A DNA stretch of 64,000 nt from Silurus meridionalis. Its lineage: Eukaryota > Chordata > Actinopteri > Siluriformes > Siluridae. The translations under genes and the position numbers were made by a program. The stretch lies in contig NC_060886.1 in NCBI RefSeq assembly GCF_014805685.1, positions 16,335,608 through 16,399,607 on the forward strand. Direction: 5' to 3'. The notes under the pieces were generated by a model. It worked only from the letters and a program-made list of their open reading frames with translations, searched no databases and was not told the origin of the DNA. This document shows positions 47,242 to 58,962 of the stretch, piece after piece; positions within the stretch are counted from its first letter, which is position 1, and every line of letters begins with the position of its first letter.

Positions 47242-48005
47242 CAGTAAAAACCCTGTTGTACGAGCAACCTATAGTACGAGCAAACGGAGATACGAGCGAC
47301 CCTGCTCGCAAAATTGTACCCTGTTTCACGAGCAAATTTCGGAGGCACGAGCAAACCCACGCTGCCGGTGTTGTGCCTAATTCAAACCCCCGGTCTGAAA
47401 TCAACCCCTCGCGTGCACGCGGACAGTACCGTCATATTTCCTGTAGATGGCACTAAAAACACGGAAGGCAGGCTGAATGTAAACCCCCTGCCTGAATTCT
47501 ACCCTAGGCACAACACCTGTTCCCCGTTTTAGGCGGTGGGTAGCATCAGTCGCTTAGTTGATGACGTATCACTCGGTCGCTCTCGTTGTTCAGCGCAGCA
47601 AAAACTTAATTTTTTATAGTTTTATATTTTTATTTCACTAGAAATCTTAAAAAATGTCTCCCAAGAAAATCTGTGCTGGTGCTGTGAAAACGAAAGTAAA
47701 TAGAATTACCATGGAAACCGAGAAGGTTACGAGCATGGTGCGCGTCTCACATTTACAATCAACCACTGCCACATGAGTAAGTGTTAAATTATGTTTACAT
47801 TACGGTAATTTGCGGTGTATTTGTTTGTTAAAATAGGCTACAAATACTTTTTAAGTGCAGAAATAAGCGATCGAATGAGATCTCGGAACGGATCAAATCA
47901 CTTTTACATTCATTCTTATGGGGAAAATCAGTTTGAACGTACGAGCAAATGGACCCACGAGCAATTTTCAAGAACGAATTATGTTTGTACAACGGGTTTT
48001 TACTG
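47242..48005 (+). mobile_element. Pogo/Tigger-like MITE nested in the hAT-like element
   Basis: Terminal inverted repeats CAGTAAAAACCCTGTTGTAC (left) and GTACAACGGGTTTTTACTG (right), with TA before the left end and a decayed TA after the right. An internal start at 47654, MSPKKICAGAVKTKVN, resembles the N-terminus of pogo/Tigger transposases; the rest of the gene is lost. Confidence 0.85.
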
Positions 48006-48306
48006 TGAAACATTGCTCTTTATTAATCCCGAAAAAAGGTTTATATGTTGTATTGATTATTGTTTTTCTAAAATAACAAGAAACCTTGTTAATGAAAGTA
48101 AGTTTGCACATTGCACTTTTAGTACCCACACAAAGATAAAGCAGTTCATGTTTGGTTATATTGTTTTTGCTAAAAAAACAAAATCTACTCTATAGTCTCT
48201 TGTGTTTTATTCATTAAAAATAATAAAATTTATTTTAAAACCGAATTTTGTCTTAAAAAATTGGAGATTCAATTTATAGGACATATTGCCCGGCTCTACT
48301 TCATGT

Positions 48307-49059
48307 CATAGGCTCAACAATATGTAGAAGTTATTCCTTTGAGATTTTGGTCCATGTAGACATGATCGCATCACACAATTCCTGCAGATTTTTAAGGTGC
48401 ACTTTTATGTTGAGAATCTCCTGTTCCAACACATCGAAATAATCTTCAGTTGGATTTAGATATTGTGACTGGGAAGTACATTATGTGAGCACATTTCATG
48501 TTTATGAAAACATTTTGTGACGACTCTTGCTTTGTAACATGCGTCATTCTCATGTTAGAAGCAGCCACTAAAAGATGGGTAAAATGGCTATGATGGGATG
48601 CAAATGTTTAGAAATGATGTTAGTTGAGTATTTATTGCCTTGATGTGCCTCGGCAATAACTGAGTAAATAAATCAGGCTACAATTCTCCAGTCTTCACCT
48701 GTCCAGTTTTGACAAATGCCTCAGATTTGTTTTTGCAGAAAATGTTTGTAACTTGTTTGCCTTAAGGTTCGATGTGTTGTAAATTCTGCCCACCACAAAT
48801 GAACAGAATGCTTATAAGAGTTATAATAATATTACTATATAAAGTTACTGAAGCATTTCTGTTGGTTTGATCCAGTCTAGCCATTCTCTGTTGACCTCTC
48901 TCAGCAACCAGGGGTTTCCTTCCACGGGACTGTTGTTCACCAATTGTTTTTTTTTGTTTTTTGTTTTTTTTTAAAAATATAAATGAAATATAACTCATCA
49001 AAACATATGCAAGTTAACGTCTAAATAAATTCAAAAATAAATCATTAATTTTAATGTAT
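48307..49059. other. Intergenic, no feature recognised
   Basis: AT-rich with T-runs near 48945-48970. Nothing further can be supported. Confidence 0.6.
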
Positions 49060-50370
49060 TTAGTTTATATTTTAAGCAGTCTTTGTCATAAGCACACTTA
49101 ACAAGCCACATGTTTTTGCCTGATATTTCAAGAAAAGCATTTTCATCAGCACTTTAAAGTCTTTGCAGCTCAATTAAACTGACTAATTTTACCAAATGTT
49201 GTATTGTTTTGTAGTCTTAACATGGAACTAAAATGGATTTAGGATTACGTGTAAGTAATATATCCATAATATTTTAAGAGGAATTGGAAGGTAAATCATA
49301 TTATTTACAAATAAAAATTTATGTCCATAGCGCTTACAATGGACATTGTGCCAATGCAGCTTTACAGAAATAAATAGATAACACATACCGTATTTTCCGG
49401 ACTATAAGCCGCTACTTTTTTCCCACGCTTTGAACCCCGCGGCTTAAACAATGAAGCGGCTAATTTATGGATTTTTTCTAGGTTTTTCCCGGTTTCACAA
49501 GCTTCAAGCCAAAAAACTGTGCCCCATAACATTAAACCAATGAAATTGCCGAACGAGTTCAGGTGAACCAATGAAACTCTGTATATTAAATCAGATGCGC
49601 TCCCACTGAATCGGGCCGTACCACATCGTAAATATGGATGAGGTTCCTCTGACGTTTGACCTGCCGCTCACTCGGACTGGCAACAGGAAAATTGAATCAT
49701 TCGTCACGCTGAAAACAACCGGGCATGAAAAAACACACTCCACCTGTGTTCTGAGCTGCACAGCATCGGGAGAAAAGCTTCATCGATGGTGATTTTTAAA
49801 CGCACGACGACGCCAAAAGATAAACTCCTGAGAGAAATTGTTGTAAAAGCAAGGAGCAAGACAGTGAACAATGACTTTCTTGGTAGGCTACTGTTTAGAT
49901 ACAAGCCGTGTAACAGGCAGTCTTTCATTAAAGCCTGTGTAAAGTTCATTAGTTTCAGTGTAGACACCTGCGGCTTATAGACAGGTGCGGCGTATTTATG
50001 TTCAAAATAAAAATCTTTGTCAAATTCAGTGGGTGCGGCTTATATTTGGGTGCGCTTAATAGTCCGGAAATTACGGTATACATTCCAAATGAGCAACCTA
50101 ATGCCAACAATGGCATGAAAAAAACACTGAGACGGTATAAGGAAGAAACCTTCATTGGAACCATTCTCAAAATGGAATTCATCCTCATCTGTGTGACACA
50201 GAATGGCAATTCATTCTCGTTTACATCATTGTTGGGGTAAAAAAAAAAAAAAAAAGGCCAATAAAAGCAGGGCATGATGGCATATGTTTTCAAACTTAAT
50301 GTGTTAAAATCATTTCTATCAGAAGTCACATAATTAGATGCAGTTTATCAGTGCAGAATAAAAGTACCAA
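49060..50370 (+). repeat. Dispersed fish repeat, copy 2, interrupted by a pogo-like MITE
   Basis: Collinear with copy 1 (43925-44790). Left part 49072-49385 (ACAAGCCACATGTTTTTGCC, CATGGAACTAAAATGGATTT, TAGCGCTTACAATGGACATT). Right part after 50079 (AGGAAGAAACCTTCATTGGA, TTCTATCAGAAGTCACATAA). Confidence 0.65.
49388..50076 (+). mobile_element. Pogo-like MITE with a DDE-domain remnant
   Basis: Inverted repeats CCGTATTTTCCGGACTATAA (left) and TAGTCCGGAAATTACGG (right, plus strand) flanked by TA at 49386-49387 and 50077-50078. It keeps a piece of DDE_1 transposase near 49638-49830: MDEVPLTFDLPLT, ESFVTLKTTGHEKTH, VIFKRTTTPKDK. The rest of the gene is deleted. Confidence 0.85.
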
Positions 50371-50421
50371 CAAATTGCAATATACACTGATCAGGCATTG
50401 CATTCTGACCACCTGCTTAAT

Positions 50422-53400
50422 CTTCCCATTAGGGGTCGCCACAGCGGATCATCCGTCTCCATACCACCCTGTCCTCTACATCTGCCTCTTTTACACCAAC
50501 TACCTGCATGTCTTCCCTCACCACATCCATGAACCTCCTTCTTGGCCTCCCTCTTTTCCTCCTACCTGGTGGCTTCATCCTCAGCATTCTTCTACCAATA
50601 TAATTTATGTCCCTCCTCTGCACATGTCCAAACCATCTCAATCTCGCCTCCCTCACCTTGTCACCAAAACATCCTACATGCGCTGTCCCTCTAATAAACT
50701 CATTTCTAATCTTATCCATCCTCGTCACTCCCAACGAAAACCTCAACATCTTCAGCTCTGCTACCTCCAGCTCCACCTCCTGTCTTTTACTCAATGCCAC
50801 TGTCTCTAATCCATACAACATCGCAGGTCTCACCACAGTCCTATAAACTTTCCCTTTCATTTTGCAGATACCCTACTATCACAAATCACTCCTGTCACTC
50901 TTCTCCACCACTCCACCCTGCCTGCACTCTTTTCTTCACTTCTCTAACACACTCTCCATTACTTTGCACTGTTGACCCCAGGTACCTGAATTCCTCCACC
51001 TTCTGAAGCTCTTCTCCTGCAACCGCACCACTCCACTGCCCTCCCTCTCATTCACACACATGTATTCTGTCTTACTCCTACTGAGTTTCATTCCCCTTCT
51101 CTCCAGCGCATATCTCCACCTCTCCAGGCTCTTCTCAACCTGCTCCCTACTCTCACAACAAATCACAATATCATCCATAAACATCATAGTCCAGGAGACT
51201 CCTGTCTGACCTCGTCCGTCAACCTGTCCATCACCACTGCAAACAGGAAAGGGCTCAGGGCCGATCCTTGATGCAGTCCAACCTTCACCCTAAACCAGTC
51301 TGTCGTACCTACTGCACACTTCACTGCTGTCACACTGTCCTCATACATGTCCTGCACCACCCTCACATACTTCTCTGACACACCTGACTTCCTCATACAA
51401 TACCACAACTCCTCTCTTGGCACTCTGTCGTAGGCTTTCTCTAAATCCACAAATACACAATGCAATTCCTTCTGTCCTTCTCTATACTTCTCCATCAACA
51501 TTCTCAAAGCAAATAAGGCATCTGTGGTGCTCTTCCTCGGCATGAAACCATACTGTTGCTCACAGATGGTCACCTCTTCTCTCAACCTGGCTTCCACTAC
51601 TCTTTCCCATAACTTCATGGTGTGACTGATCAACTTAATTCCCCTGTAGTTACTGCAGGTCTGCACATCTCCTTTATGCTTAAAGATCGGTACCAGCACA
51701 CTCCTTCTCCATTCCTCAGGCATCTTCTCACCTTCCAAAATCCTGTTAAACAATCTGGTCAAAACCCACTGCCATCTCTCCTAAACATCTCACGCTTCTA
51801 CCGGTATGTCATCTGGTCCAACCGACTTTCCACTCTTCATCCTCTTAATCGCTGCTCTCACTTCCTCCTTACTAATCCTATCTACATCCTGCTTCACCAA
51901 CTCCACATCATCCAACCTTCTCTCTCTGATTTTCCTCATTCATCAGCTGCTCAAAATACTCCCTCCACCTTCTCAACACACTCTCCTCACTAGTCAACAC
52001 ATTTCCTCTCCATCCTTTACTGCTCTAACTTGCAGTACATCCTTTCCAGCTCGGTCCCTCTGCCTGGCCAATCTGTATAAATCCTTTTCTCCTTCCTTAG
52101 TGTCCAACCTCTCATACAGCTCCTCATATGCCTTTTCCTTGGCTTTCGCCACATCCTCTTAACCTGCTGCCGCATCTCCTTGTACTCCTGCCTACTTTTC
52201 TCATCACTCTGTCTATCCCACTTCTGTTTTGCCAACCTCTTTCTCCTTATGCTCTCCTGCACTTCCTCATTCCACCACCACGTCTCCTTGTCTTCCTTTC
52301 TATTTCCAGATGTCACACCAAGTACTTTTCTAGCTGCCTCCTCATCACTCCTGCAGTAGTTGCCCAATCATCCAACACCTCCTTAACACCACTGAGCCTC
52401 TCTCTGACCTCTTCCCTGAACCTCACACTACACTCTTCCTCCTTCAGTTTCCACCATCTTATTCTTCTTTCAGTCCTCACTCTCCTCCTCTTCTTCTTCG
52501 CCTCCAAAACCATCCTACAGACCACCATCCGATGCTGTCTAGCTACACTGTCCCCTGCCAACACCTTACAGTCTCAATCTCCTTCAGGTTGCATCTCCTG
52601 CATAGCACATAGTCCACCTGTGTGCACCTTCCTCCACTTTTATACGTCACCCTATGATCCTCTTCTTCTTAAAATAAGTGTTCACCACTGCCATTTCCAT
52701 CCTTTTAGCAAAATCTACCACCATCTGCCCTTCCACATTCCTCTCCTTAAAACCATACCTACCCATCACCTCCTCATCACCTCTGTTCCCTTCACCTACA
52801 TGCCCATTAAAATCTGCCCCAATCACCAACCGTTCTTTCCTAGGTACACCATCTACCACTTCATCTAATTCACTCCAGAATCTTTCCTTCTCCTCCATCT
52901 CACAGCCAACTTGTGGAGCATAGGCACTGATGACATTTATCATCATCCCTTCAACTTCCACCTTCACGATCATCACCCTATCAGAAACTCTCTTCACCTC
53001 CACTACACTCTTACTGTACTCTTCCTTCAGAATCACCCCTACACCATTTCTCTTTCCATCCACACCATGATAAAACAGTTTAAATCCACCTCCAATGTTC
53101 CTGGCCTTACTCCCTTTCCACTTGGTCTCCTGAACACACAGCATATCTACCTTTCTCCTCTCCATCATATCAGCTATCTCTCTCCCTTTCCCGTCATAGT
53201 ACCAACATTTAAAGTACCAACCCTAACCTCCACTCTCCTACACTGCTCCTTTCCTGCCGTCTCTGTAGGCGTCTTCCTCCTCTCCTTCTCCTCCTTGACC
53301 AACAGTAGCCCAATTTCCACCGGTACCCTGTCGGCTAACGATACCTGTGGCGGTCGTTGTTAACCCGGGCCTCGACCGATCCGGTATGGAATTCTCATTT

Positions 53401-53528
53401 GTGATCCGCATCTTTGATTTGGCACATGTTTTACGCTGGATGCCCTTCCTAACGCAACCCTCCCCATTTACCCGGGCTTGGGACCGGCACTAAGAATGCA
53501 CTGGCTTGTGCCTCCCTAATGGCTGGGT
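50422..53528 (-). mobile_element. RTE-like LINE (copy C), about 3.1 kb, near full length but broken
   Basis: Bounded by the 16-bp duplication TGACCACCTGCTTAAT at 50406-50421 and 53529-53544. Reading leftward: a GC-rich 5' region (about 53528-53170); an apurinic endonuclease (53168-52647: VQETKW, SAYAPQVG, GADFNGHVGE); a linker (52564-52017); a reverse transcriptase (51762-50936: FVDLEKAYDRVPREELWYC, GLHQGSALSPFLFAVVMDRL, then FMDDIVICCES in a shifted frame); and a C-terminal part (50860-50429: YRTVVRPAMLYGLE, ending RMIRCGDP). Multiple frameshifts and stops, one at ESPGL in the palm, make it inactive. Clade RTE is from memory of the protein type. Confidence 0.88.
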
Positions 53529-53892
53529 TGACCACCTGCTTAATATTGTTGGTTTTAATATTGTTTTGCTGCCAAAACAGTCCTGATCCAGCGAGCATTA
53601 ACAGCATTATTTTCTTTATTAATTTGAGCTACAGCTCGTCTGTTGGATCGGTCCACACAGGCCAGCCTTTGCTCCTTAGTGCATCAATGCGCCTTGGCCG
53701 CCCTGTTACCGGTTTACCAGTGTTCCTTCCTTGGACCATTTTTGATAGATACTGACCACTGCAGACCGTGAACGGCCCACAAGAGCTGCAGTTTTGGAGA
53801 TGCTCTCACCCAGTTGTACAGCCATCACAATTTGGTCCTCATCAAACTCGCTCAAATCCTTACGCTTGCCCATTTTTCCTGCTTCCAACACA

Positions 53893-54109
53893 CCATTTAC
53901 ATTTACATTTGTGGCATTTAGCAGACACCATTGTCCAGAGCTACATACAAAAGTGCTTCGAGTCTATAGCAATTAATAAATCTCCATTCGTATGCCAGAT
54001 TATAACTTAAGATAAATCAGCCTACAACTCTGTTGAGAGTTTTTTTTGTTGTTTTTTAACAAAGCTTATTAGTTTATGTCAACTTTAAGTGTTCTTCAAG
54101 TGTTATTTA
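53893..54109 (-). repeat. SINE-like repeat inserted in the Tc1-like element
   Basis: ATTTGTGGCATTTAGCAGAC followed by CAGAGCTACATACAAAAGTG is the reverse of the tail of a common fish SINE-like repeat. The related sequence at 33988-34142 is on the opposite strand. It interrupts otherwise continuous Tc1-like sequence. Confidence 0.6.
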
Positions 54110-54253
54110 AGTCAACTTTGAGAACAAAATGTTCACTTGCTGTCTAATATATCCCAACCACTAACAGGTGCCATGATTAAGAGATAATCAGTGTTATTCA
54201 TTTACTGGTCATAATGTTATAATATTATAATTTTATGCCTGATTGGTGTACAT

Positions 54254-54297
54254 AAACAAACAAACAAACAAACAAACAAACAAACAAACAAACAAAC
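54254..54297. repeat. (AAAC)n microsatellite
   Basis: Eleven AAAC units directly beside the right end of the Tc1-like element. Confidence 0.95.
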
Positions 54298-57200
54298 ACC
54301 CTGTTAAAGAAAATATTTCATTAATTAAATGAGGTTTGAATTTGTCATTTCAAAGAAGTATCCCACAGGGGAAAAATCTCAAACATGCTGTTCTGTTCCA
54401 CGCTGTTAACACAAAATTGAGATTTTGTCAGCAGACTCTCACACTGAGGAAACTGAAAAATAAACAAAAGTAGGAAGAAGTACAAAAACTAGCAGCAGGT
54501 GCCCTCTTTTAGTGCTCATTAGCTGTGAATAAAGTATATACTGCTGACTTTTAAAATGCCTACCCTGAGTTTTACTTACTCAAAGAAATTTAGACATAAA
54601 ATGATTCAAAACAATAACCTTCTTTGTGCCCTTTCTTCTTGTGATATGAGATACATACAGTATTGCTTGATTTATTGTCAATTATTTGCGTCAAGAGATG
54701 CAAGTTGAAACAGTTGTTTTATGCTTTAACTTAATTTCTGCAACAATTTGCTCTCTTTGTCATATAAGTAACAAAACTTATATAACTGCATTTTTGGAAA
54801 CTAGAAACTTCATAGACTAATTGACCTCTTAAAGAATAGATAAAGTAGCTCTCCCCCACTGTGCTGAACTGTGTGTGCTGGTGCTAACGAAAGGTGGAGT
54901 GTCGGGAACTCCAGCGCTGAGTGGTTTTGTTGGGAAAGTGACATTTGGGAAATTATTCTTGGCACTAGCTTCAAAGTCTGAGAGTTTTGCAAGTTCTTCT
55001 CTTGAGCAGTATTTAATGACTGCAAGTGCCATAGTTGTGGCATACGAGTCTACCACAACCATTGATCTTCTCCTGTTCACCTCACAGAAAGAAAAATAAC
55101 AAGCTGCCTGCCTTTCGTCTTTATGGCACTTGGCCTTCCTTATTTTAATAAGTGGTTTGGCCAGTTATGACGTACACTTTCAAAAATACAGTTCACTGGC
55201 GTCTGCGGATCTCTGTGACTTTGGGGTTTCTTTAATAGGGATGTGTGTTTCTCATAAAGATTATGTTAGACCCCTGACAGCAGAAACTTTGAAATATGTA
55301 TGTATAACTGGCTTGCGATTTTGTGTGCGTGTATGTTGAAAAAACTTTACACCACAACTAAATGATGGATATTAAATGCCAAATTATTAAACATTATTAT
55401 GAAAGGATTGTAAAAATTATTAGATCAGTTTTCTTCTAAAGATTAAGACCTGGGAAATGAGAACTTTCAAAATGAAATGTACACAAATAACACTTGCAAT
55501 GTTAATATAAAATAATTGAGGAATGGCAAATGAGGATTTTGTTATTATTATTATTTTATTTTATGTTGTTTTGTTTTTTAAACAATGTAATATATTCCCA
55601 GTGGTTATAGTCGAGGCCACATGTCTTTTATCAGCATCAGTATGCAATTCACATAATAGCCACAAGGCGGTGCCTAAGTTTTATTAATTGCAGGAATTTG
55701 AACATTAATCACACTTCAGGGCAAAAGCTTTTAAAGCAATTGTTTGGAAGTCATCAGACTCTGTGCACTCAGGCAACCAACTATTAAATTATTTCTTACT
55801 GAATTTATGATGACAAGAAAAATTTAAGTGTCAGTTATTTTTGCTTTGACAATATCACGAGCAAAGCAAAAACACTGATTTAAGATCTACAAGTCACTAA
55901 ACCGGTGAGCCTCAGCTCTTTCTTCTGCTTTTTTCTTTTTTTTAAATACAACTAAATGTAGTTTATTAGTGCTGTGCAACTGAAAGGAAATTTTTCATTA
56001 TAGCATACACTGTAGCTGTATGCGTATGAGAGTATGTGGACATTTATCATTTGTCCTGCAATAAAATGTGTAATGTACATGTACTGTTGTACATTTGAAT
56101 TAAGATATTGACCATGTTTCTATGTTTCATGCATACAAACTGGGAATACATTACCAAATATCGACCTGCCTGGTGTGAAGACATGAAATCAGAATTAGAT
56201 AAAGTCCATTTAGGGTTTTTTTGAGCGAAAGACTGAATGGTCAAAGTCTTGACTTTCAAATGTCAGCTTTATCTCCTTTTTTCTTCCATCTCCTTTTTTT
56301 CTGCTACATTCAGATTGTAGCAACTTCGTTTTTTATTTTTATAAAAAAAATAAATAAATACATTTTTACAGATTTTTATTCAGTAAAAACTAAGATATTA
56401 AACTAATATTCTTTTTTACTTATTTTTATTTGTGTAGTTTTTATTTGTATTTGTATAGTACCCAGGATTTAACGTGATTTTAAAACTTAACAAAACAAGT
56501 AAAGAAATAAATGATGCCTAATTTTAATCATGCCAAGTACAGGATGTTAATGAGGCCTTAACATTGCTTCTGATAGGAGAAAGATCATTTTATCAGCAGT
56601 GCCAGCAGACTGTCAGGATGCTTTTGGTCTAGGCTTGTGTCCACATGCTCCTGCAGGACATCTGCTGCGCTGTGTGGTCACTCCGCATCTTAATACTCAT
56701 CTGCAGCTCACTAGTAGCCTGTTTATATTAATTGCCCTTCCTTCTTTTGCTGTTTGCCACTGATTACTCTCATTAATTTCGGTCTCCCTTGAGCCTCCCA
56801 TGACATCAGTGCACAGACATTTGGAGGCCATTACTGGCTAAAAGCAGCAGTGACCATGTAATTGTTTGTGCTTTGTGACTACCCTGGACTGCTTTTCTCA
56901 CTCAGCCAGAATTTGCTATGATGCTCTCCATAAGTGCTGTACAGTTGTTATATGTCATGTTTAATATAATGCTTTCTCCAGTGAACTACAATATACAGAT
57001 GCAATATACAATATATAGAGTTTTTTACCCAATGCTATAGAATCACTTTATTATGCATGTGCTTTATAAATGAAATGTTTTATTCCGATTCTGGAAAGAC
57101 TGCTTTTGTAACTATTGTGTTTCCATGACACAGATCAATTTAAATAAACACAAGGGTCTGTAATGAAGATAGCACAAAAAACACAGCCTAATAAATATGA

Positions 57201-58199
57201 TTAACAAGTACGTTTAACAACCAGGAAACAAACACACAAACGTCTACACCATACTCATTTTTTAAGAAAATGTTTTCAGTTGTTTACCTGTAATTTGCAT
57301 AAAAGTACAATTTAATTTTGATTCTACAGAGTGCAACTTGTCTGCTCTGCTTCCTGCACTACACACACTGAGCAAGTAAGCAGTTTAATGAGTGTTCACC
57401 TCAGGTTCTGAAGATTTCTTTACTATGTGGCAATTTTTTAACAAAGTGTCTATATTGTTTATAAAACTCTTAATGGACTTTAGTAGATTTGATGATATCT
57501 TGTTGCAATACTACTGTGTTCACTCATTTGATTAAAACCTTCCTCATTGAACAGCACAGGCTGTGTTACAGTGCTAACTAACATACACTGAGGCCTGTGT
57601 GTCAATTAAGTGTTTGTGTACTTAATGTTTTTGTGGGATAAAAGATTTATGCTCAATGGACAACAGGCTTTTAGCACGCCATTTTGAGTCATGCTCAGAC
57701 ACACAGATTTAGTGGAAGTAAATAAAGTGTGGGAGAGTGTTTCGCACAGAAAATAATCTCATCATCTTTGTTTGTCCTGCCTGGATGGATGGCTTCTAAT
57801 AATAATTGTAGACCTTTCAAAAAGTACTAAATAACTAAATAAAAAAAACTAAATAACTGCTAATCAGTGAATCTGGAATGAACATGACTGACATCTCAAT
57901 TTGAAAATATCCCCACCAAAGTTAATAATTTGGAGCCTGCAGTGGATAACATTTAAATATTCTAAATCAACTTTAACTTCTGTTTGATCATTTGCTTTCA
58001 TTGCTAGATGTGTCATTCCCTTTTCCATCTTGTAGTTTAGCTGTTTTTGGGATAAAATGCCAGACATTTTCAGTGTTCACCTCATGCTTGTGAAATAATT
58101 TGATTCTTATATACATGAGAAAAGTCTGGGAGTAAAATAGCCCTTTATAGTAAGTAATAAAAATTATTATCTGTGTTTATTATTAGTGTTAGTTTCCAA
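54298..58199. other. Intergenic, no gene supported
   Basis: Mostly AT-rich. Two stretches stand out: an ORF-rich segment at 54836-55340 and a complex, repeat-free segment at 56570-56900. Both are discussed under findings; neither is called a gene. Confidence 0.55.
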
Positions 58200-58211
58200 C
58201 TCCCTGTGAAT

Positions 58212-58830
58212 ATACAGTACTGTGCAAACGTCTTAGATCACCAATAGCTTTGTTGTTTTAGCAAAATATTAATGAAAATCCATATATATTTTTTGTATGG
58301 AATAGTATACAGGAAAGTATGTACATAGAATAAAAAAAATTAAAAAAACATTTATTTTTTGTCAGAACAAAATGGCTTTTTCAGGCAAAAGCCAATATTT
58401 ACTGTGACCTCTTTCTGCAATAGAATGCTAAACCATACTGCATGTATTACAATAACACCGCTTTATAGTGGAAGAGTCCAGGTGCGGAACTGGCCTGCCT
58501 GCATTCCAGACCACTCACCAATTAAAAACATTTTGAGCATCATGAGATGGGGAAAAAAGACAAAGAAGACCCAGGACTGTCGAGCAACTGGAATATATAT
58601 TCTATATCAGACACAAATGTGACAACATTCCTTTACCAAAACTCCAGCAAAATGTCCAGCAACTGGTCTCCTCGGTTTCCAGACATATAAGGACTGTTGT
58701 TAAAAGAAGAGGGGATGCTAAACAGTGGTAAACTTGACCCTGTGTCAAGTTTCTGAGACCTGTTGTGGCCATCAAGTTCAAAATTACCTTTTTTTTTTTA
58801 AATATAAAACGTTTTTGTGAATAAATTGTT
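58212..58830 (+). mobile_element. Tc1-like fragment
   Basis: Starts with TACAGTACTGTGCAAACGTC, a Tc1-type TIR as I recall it. At 58490-58750 it translates to a C-terminal transposase piece: PACIPDHSPIKNILSIMRWG (cf. SPIENLWxIM) and, after frameshifts, PRFPDI-RTVVKRRGDAKQW-like sequence. Inactive. Confidence 0.7.
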
Positions 58831-58882
58831 TATAATATATGCAAATCATTGCATTCTGTTTTTATATATATAGTGTATATAT

Positions 58883-58948
<66 letters not shown>

Positions 58949-58962
58949 ATTATTATTATTAT
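58883..58962. repeat. (TA)n then (TTA)n microsatellite
   Basis: About 31 TA units followed by about six TTA units and a T-run. Confidence 0.95.

Larger units (their letters stand above)
46744..48298. mobile_element. hAT-like element with perfect 8-bp target duplication
   Basis: Flanked by CTTCATGT at 46736-46743 and 48299-48306. The termini TAGAGCTGCGTGATTAAT (left) and TAGAGCCGGGCAAT (right, reversed) are imperfect inverted repeats of the TAGAGCTGC type. Interrupted by a pogo-like MITE (47242-48005). No transposase recognised. Confidence 0.75.
50385..54248 (-). mobile_element. Tc1-like element, internally deleted, split by two later insertions
   Basis: Ends CACTGATCAGGCATT (left) and GCCTGATTGGTG (right) with TA on both sides (50383-50384 and 54249-54250). 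Pieces: 50385-50421, 53529-53892 and about 54110-54248. The middle piece, minus strand, encodes a Tc1-transposase helix-turn-helix start, [20 protein letters not shown] and [20 protein letters not shown] (53890-53706). The catalytic part is absent. Confidence 0.85.

Noticed and set aside
51622..53363. Plus-strand open frames across the LINE at 50422-53528
   Set aside because: Antisense shadows of the RTE-like coding region; protein motifs are on the minus strand.
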